Part shown: positions 58,471-64,000 of the stretch, piece after piece
How positions within the stretch are numbered: the stretch's first letter is position 1
Layout: every line of letters begins with the position of its first letter
DNA from: Choanephora cucurbitarum
Taxonomy: Eukaryota; Mucoromycota; Mucoromycetes; Mucorales; Choanephoraceae
Length of the DNA stretch: 64,000 nt
Direction of reading: 5' to 3'
Assembly: GCA_025331435.1 (NCBI GenBank)
Contig: JAIWNI010000098.1
Span: 1 to 64,000, forward strand
Program-made: the position numbers and the translations under genes
Notes under the pieces: generated by a model
What the model saw: the letters and a program-made list of their open reading frames with translations, nothing else
What the model was told of the DNA's origin: nothing
The model's database searches: none

Positions 58471-61129
58471 TAATTTTTTTACAGTGACCACTTAATAAGC
58501 TTATATGACATACTTGAGTGAACAACAAGTGATGGTTACTGTCCATTAGGTAAAAGAGAAGGAAGTAGTTTTGTGAGTCTATGCACATTACTAAATGCAT
58601 TCATATTATAATTTTTTTTGTAAGTGAGATTGGCTCCAAGTTTTATTCATATTATAAACACCAAAGTCTCTAGGATTAAGTTTACGGCTTGAATATGAAA
58701 GGCTATTCAGGATGATTGTTTCCGCTTGGTCATTAGCATTGTCTGGTTTTCATCTCATCATTCACATTATAGATTTCATGATGAACTTTATAGGCTGTAT
58801 TTACTGTCCCTCAATTATTTTAACTATTCTGTTGTGATTTATCAGCTTAATGATGTACCTTATGAGAGTTGGCAGTACTACTTGTATCTTCTATATAATT
58901 TTGCAGCTCTATGAAACATTTGCCAACAAGCTGCTTTGGTTAATACTTGAAATGTTAGCTAGAAAGAAGAAAGAAAGGTGACTCTCTGTAGGCAAAAGGA
59001 GAAGTTTAAACTGGTAATTGAATTTGTTCAGCCACACATCAAGATCAATCAGGTTATCCCTAGAGACCCTTTCTGCAATATGTCTGAAAGCATAATTTAA
59101 CTTCATGCTTTATCCAATGTTACAGCGTATATAGGGCCTTGTTTTCAGTCAATTAATATGGCTAAGGCAAGGGATTCTTCAAAAGTAACATCTGCTACAA
59201 ATTCAATCACTTGAAAAAGCGAATCTGCTTATGTGTTCTTCACAAAACCAAGGCTAGCACGAAGCTTCTACAGCCGCATTGGTAAAATTTGCTCGTTAAG
59301 GAGCATATATGACTTCTGATTCAAAGCTTTTAGATGCATGAGATACATGTTGCTTGTTTACTTGAAGAAATCAAATAAAATTCTATGATTGAAAGAAAAG
59401 TCATGATCTTTAGCTTCCAATTCAAAAGTATACCAAGATGATATATTGACTATTATTGATAAACAATGCTGGCTGATCCACTCGCAGGATGAAGAAAGCA
59501 GCTTATCCAAGTTTCATTGCATCCGATAAGCGTTTTCTTAGTCAGTATACACCAGATGTTTGATACTGTTAAGGTAAAAGCAAATTCATTGTTTCTGTCG
59601 GCAGGCATAGATTGTATTAATGTGTAACAAATGACAAACACAGGGGAAACAAAAAAGACCAAGGGCTCTAATAAATGCAATACTAAGGAGAAGTATTCAT
59701 ATACTAATAAAATAGCAGTATCTAAAAGCCATAGCATTCAAGGAAAATAGCATCTCGGTTTAGTGGTACGTCAGGCCACTATCTTATGTACTGTCTTGAA
59801 ACTCAGGTCTGGATCGGGGCGGGCTATTGTACTACTTGTATTTTTTGTTTCTTATAAAATAATCTCTTCACAATCTGCAGACAACCCTAACATCATTGTC
59901 ATATTCTACTCTTTAAATTCATTAATTGGAACCACTCTCGTATCAATACAGAGCCTTTCTCTCTGTATAAGTTAGTGAGCTGGTACCTGAGCTGATTCAA
60001 TAATGTGTTCCATCTCATCAAAGCTCATACAACTATAGCCACCATTGTTGTCCCACTTTGGCGAAATCCTGTATCCAGTTTTAAAATAGATTATGCGTCA
60101 TTATTTATTGCTCGATTTGTATGTTTTGTCTGATTTAGTGCAATGATTAGCAGATTTAGAGAAGTTAAAAGTGAATGCAGAGATGACTATTATACAAAGA
60201 TATACAGATATGCTTACTGCTGATGCAATCTTTGTAATTTTTACTGGTAAGCCTTCCTAGCTTATCAGACGAGCTGCTCTTTAGTAAGATTACCAATCGG
60301 AGAACATAAAGAGCAACTTAGTGTTGAGAGATGATTAATTTATCATCTCTTTTTATACATGTTTTTAGTTTAGTTCATTGTCAAATCTACCTGCTTCTTT
60401 GTTGGGTGAGACTGCCTCTGTTCCACAGAGATACGTGCGACAAATAAACATCAGTGAGCAACCAGCCAAGGCTGAATCCTGAAGTTGTACTATTTATGGT
60501 GATCAAAGCAAGTTGTTCGCAGTCTTATGATTCAGAAGCAATATCTACACAAAGCCAAAACTGCCAAACATCACTCCTAAGTGTTACCTAGATGACCAAT
60601 ATTTTCAAATGAAAAGAGCGGAAACAAGAAGAAGTTGTCTGATTTTAAAGCAAAGTTCCCACAATTAGATAAAAAAAAAGCTTTTACAAGATGGAGTATC
60701 ACAGGTCATTGATGTTCTATAATGCTCAGTATACGAAAAACAGGACACTATAAAACGAGCTATGCACCTGAGAAGCAATGCTATGATGCTCTTACCATAT
60801 ACCTTATTGACTAAAATGTTCTAACCAATAAAACCCATGACAAGAAGTATGATTATAATGCCTCGGTGTAAGTAGAATTTGAATCAATGCATTGCGAATA
60901 CAGTAGTATTGGTATTGTGTGGATTATATCGTACTTGCTGTACAGGAATACCTTTCTTTCTTTTTTTTGCTTTCATGCGAAGTGGCCAATTGCTTTGAAG
61001 AGGAACTAGAAAACAGGATGTCTTCTTGCACTAGTTAAGACAAATATTTCGATTCAGCTCCATCAGAATAAGAACTGTTTGAAGCGCTTCGTGTCCAAGA
61101 AGGAGTTATTACTTTCTCTTATATGTTTC

Positions 61130-61770
61130 CTTTTATGCTTGCAATGCACAGGGTGTTTGAAACAACAAAAAAAGAAGAGATAGAATTGACAGACTGTAAC
61201 TGGTCATATGTAACATCAACAATACGATTATTACCTAAGCTAACAACAATGTACTACATGGCCTGGTTTGGGAAATTAAGGGAAAAGGCTGAAGCGCAAT
61301 AGATCCTGACAAAAAGAAAAGCAACAACAGAGGGCTACTGAATTTGTTGCTAGAATTTCTGTTCGGAAGACCTGCTGTCAATACTCTGATTCAAATATAC
61401 AAGTATACTTGAATAAAAATTCAATAAGATTACATAATTATCTAGTCCCCCCCCCTGTTGTCGAAATGAAGACAAAAAATAAGGTACATCCTGCTCAATT
61501 GCTTAGACAGCTCTTCTGATCAAATAATTTTATGACCAGAAAGTTACGAAGAAATAGAAACTAATAAAAGCAAGCTAATTGAAGCGGAAGATAGACGCAA
61601 AAGACAAAAGCAACTAACACAAACTCGGCCAATAAGGATCTTCTTTTTTGATGCTTTATTTGGTGATCGATCAATACTTTACCATACTGATTCAACAGAT
61701 GAGAACCCAAGTAGCAGCTTAAACAATGACGCCCAAAAATTGACTGTCAAAGGTTGTATACTGAAGTCTT
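61130..61770 (+). pseudogene. Decayed protein-coding fragment of unknown family
   Basis: Two runs on the plus strand look coding. About 57 codons end in GKLREKAEAQ and a TAG near 61,300. About 78 codons (61,540-61,775), without a start, include EAEDRRKRQKQLTQT, IFFFDALFGDRSILYHTD and KLTVKGCILKSL. They are separated by stops and not linked by obvious introns. No domain recognised. Probably a relic of a gene or element. Confidence 0.4.
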
Positions 61771-62728
61771 TATAGATGAGTGTTGAGGCTATTCTGCTAA
61801 AAGACTAGGACAAGAACTTCATCAAATTTAGATAACTACAATGACAACAAATGTTACATGCCACAACGTGATATATTGGCACATAAACATAGATCGCTCT
61901 TTTGGCTCTAAAGCGATTTTTCAATCTGGATGAAGTTCAACCGATTCAAAAACACATAAAATGCATGTCATCACATCAATTAATGCAGCTGCTTGCAGCA
62001 GAGATAAATTGTAACAATCAGAAAGGGTCACTGCTTTGGTAACAACATGCCCAGTATCAGAAAGATATATAAAAACTCTTACTCAGTTGTTACGAGTGTA
62101 ACAATCCGTTGCATCATTCGACTTGGTATGAGCATTGATAGTATCAGGAAAAAGCGCAGAGATCAGTTTTATAAGCCAAAGACCATTCCAACTGTTCTTC
62201 GCTAGGTTAAGTCTTGGGTCTACCCTGATTGTGTTGCAAATTCCGGTCTGGTTCTTCAGCCATATTTGGAAATAATGTCCAATAGTGGTGTACAAAGGTG
62301 ATGTAAATGATTCGCTAGTGGAGGAAGCAGAGCCTAAACTTGTTCTGAAGTTATGAACCGATATCATCTTTGGTGCTTTGTTTAGCGATATGAAGTCTAG
62401 ATGTGTTATTGCAAGCGCTGTAATTGCCGCTCCAGAAAATCAGAAAAGCATTGAATAAATAGCTGATTGGTGACGTTTAATTATTTACTGGCTTCCGACA
62501 AATACTAAGAAAACAGTAAAAGGGAATGGCTGTATAGGCTCTGAGATGCATTTCCTGTCAAAAGCAAACCCAAAACTCTTGCCTCTGTTCCACAAAAAAT
62601 GGAGTTTACTTTAGTAGTCATTGCTTGTAAAACTCGTAGTAAACATCAAAAATCGCTATCAAAGATAAGCAGCTTCTGCTATTGAGTATTGTATTGCATA
62701 GTTATTGTCTGCATTCATAATGATTCAC

Positions 62729-63121
62729 TCAATGTAACAGTTTTAGTACAATGATGTTTATCCGAACAGAGAGGAAGTATACCACTACTCTTATACAAAA
62801 GGCGAATTCTACTGTTTTGCTGCAGCGGCTGCTTATCCTTCTATGAATGATATGTGCTAATTGGTTTTGCCAAAGATTAAAACTAATCTTTCTCATATTA
62901 TCTATTTCGAAAATGCTCTTGCATCCCTTTGAAGCTGATAGGAAACTGACGTAATTAATAGGACGATTATGAATAAGCTCGCTTTTGTTCTTAGAAGTGA
63001 GAGGATCAAGCAAGCTATTGCCCTTGGGCTTGACGAACATAGTACCGTAAGGGCTTTCTGCTTTATGGCTCATTTTGAAACAGCGTTTGTTAAGATCTTC
63101 AATTTCTGCTTTTTTACACAA
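62729..63121 (-). CDS. Hypothetical 130-codon open frame, doubtful
   Basis: An uninterrupted frame from ATG (MCKKAEIEDLNKRC) with a mixed, protein-like first half (SPYGTMFVKPKGNS) and an aliphatic end. No motif, no clear promoter features. It could be a relic of an element. Kept only because it is the longest open frame in the tract. Confidence 0.2.
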   Translation of the reverse strand: MCKKAEIEDLNKRCFKMSHKAESPYGTMFVKPKGNSLLDPLTSKNKSELIHNRPINYVSFLSASKGCKSIFEIDNMRKISFNLWQNQLAHIIHRRISSRCSKTVEFAFCIRVVVYFLSVRINIIVLKLLH

Positions 63122-64000
63122 ATGAAAGTTTAAGCTTTTTGAGCCAAATCTAGTGACATGAATGACAAGTTTATTTTGATAGAGTATTCCATAACAAAAG
63201 TATTAGAGATTGTCGATCATTATAACTAAGAATGTATGGACGTACTTCCAAGACTTTACAAAATCAATCAGTAGCTATTGCTATATAAATGAAAAAGGTA
63301 CAATACTATCTAAATGCGGTATACAAAGGTTTAGGACTGTGATATGTATCTTTTCTTTTTTGTATCATATTCAAAGGAAAATGAAGCGTGGCTCAGAGAG
63401 CTAGTACCACAATTGGAGATCGGAGTCGAGTCAACAGGGATCGTTTTGGGGACGACAGACAGTATAATTCTGGAAGTGATGTATTCCTCAAAATCATAAT
63501 GGGCAATTCTAAAACTTCAAAATTGTCATTCATGACCATACACAAGACGTGTCAAAACAAATAGTCCCATTATGCGTACTTGCAGGTTTGTTCACACAAG
63601 ATCCTCTTTTGTACATCTGTAAGTTCTTTATTCTATCGGATACTGTTACACTTTGTACTCGCTCAGATGGGTACCACGCGAGTTCATAACAGCGACAACA
63701 TGTTTATTCTTCTCAACAGTACACTGAATGAGAAGCATAATGTCATCATTGTATACAAATATGAATAGTTTTAAGCTTTTAGCAGTATAGTAAGTACCTC
63801 AGAAAGATTTGAAAAGGATAAGTATTTAGTTTATTAGCTTTTAATAATATAAACTTTTGTGTAAACTTTTTTGTCATGAGTTGGCAGATTAAGATATAGC
63901 CTGAAAGTTAAATAAATAAGAGTATGTACATGTGGCGACTACAAGTGATAATAATATGCTGAATGTGAGAAGAGGGGAGTAATAAAGAGAGGGGAGGAGA

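Larger units (their letters stand above)
53571..58486. mobile_element. Complete CACTA (EnSpm-type) DNA transposon, 4,916 bp
   Basis: The termini are CACTGTAAAAAAA and its reverse complement (13-bp perfect inverted repeats), flanked by ACC target duplications. CACTN ends with a 3-bp duplication define the EnSpm/CACTA superfamily. About 280 bp at each end are packed with AGGTTTTT/AAAACCT words in opposite orientation at the two ends, as in the subterminal repeats of plant CACTA elements. Inside are two divergent, apparently intact spliced genes: the transposase (minus) and a small coiled-coil protein (plus). The short TSD is weak evidence alone, but the perfect pairing with exact termini makes the boundaries convincing. 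The insertion lies 255 bp downstream of the SH3-protein stop. It looks young and possibly autonomous. Confidence 0.88.
58490..64000. other. 5.5-kb gene-free tract with decayed coding fragments
   Basis: No intact gene, RNA gene or recognised transposon was found. Open stretches at 62,083-62,367 (-) and 62,729-63,121 (-) are the longest, but show no family motif. Sequence at 61,130-61,770 (+) has coding character (separate entry). A nine-base C run is at 61,446-61,454. The right edge of the window is purine-rich. Confidence 0.5.

Noticed and set aside
59755..59830. tRNA-like words (GGTTTAGTGG, then GGTCTGGATC)
   Set aside because: No cloverleaf with an acceptor stem could be folded; the B-box-like word is poor.
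63385..63430. A-box-like TGGCTCAG and B-box-like GGAGTCGAGTC
   Set aside because: Spacing is roughly right, but no acceptor stem or anticodon arm could be formed; perhaps a tRNA-derived relic, too weak to report.
1..64000. CRISPR arrays, bacterial operons or ribosome-binding sites
   Set aside because: None present; the window is eukaryotic with spliceosomal introns.

Overview
The window is fungal nuclear DNA, most likely from Mucoromycota (Mucorales). The basis is AT-rich spacers full of T/A runs, many 41-90 bp GT-AG introns, and the gene set: fused URA2 with a degenerate dihydroorotase segment, PHO84, TAF2, ATG5, ERG12, uS10 and several transposon families. No similarity search was run. Family names rest on motifs read directly. 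Exon models were checked by phase: the exon sums of the ATG5, SURF6-like, TAF2, ERG12, URA2, bromodomain-kinase, sphingosine-kinase, SH3, CACTA and 1.0-3.0 kb models all divide by three.

Layout. 0-5.2 kb: the 3' end of a MULE transposase with a SWIM finger, a nine-exon gene of unknown function, then a spacer holding two 92-bp structured tandem copies and a 121-bp palindromic mini-element. 5.2-10.6 kb: an LRR protein (+), ATG5 (-) and a secreted acid-sphingomyelinase-like enzyme (-). 12.3-24 kb: SURF6/RRP14-like (+), a very long TAF2 with four bromodomains (+), ERG12 (-) and ribosomal protein uS10 (+), the last two divergent across 188 bp. 24.3-31.3 kb: URA2 (-). 33.3-41.3 kb: a bromodomain plus protein-kinase fusion (+), a sphingoid-base kinase (+) and PHO84 (-).

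41.3-64 kb is transposon-rich. Near-identical inverted arms of about 1.65 kb (43.9-45.5 and 48.0-49.7 kb) each carry a dead Tc1/IS630-type transposase. They flank a non-LTR retrotransposon remnant. Next come a small MerT-like plus HMA membrane protein and a signal/TM/SH3 protein. A complete 4,916-bp CACTA element (53,571-58,486) follows, with CACTG termini, a 3-bp ACC target duplication and two divergent intact genes. The last 5.5 kb holds no intact gene, only decayed coding fragments.

Housekeeping roles represented: pyrimidine synthesis (URA2), isoprenoid/sterol synthesis (ERG12), autophagy (ATG5), phosphate uptake (PHO84), sphingolipid turnover (sphingomyelinase-like and sphingosine kinase), ribosome biogenesis (SURF6, uS10) and Pol II transcription (TAF2, bromodomain kinase). 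They show no operon-like logic. The most unusual items are the tetra-bromodomain TAF2 with an apparent AT-AC intron, the bromodomain-kinase fusion with altered key residues in both domains, the MerT-HMA fusion, the intact CACTA element, the large inverted repeat and the structured tandem repeat near 4.1-4.3 kb.
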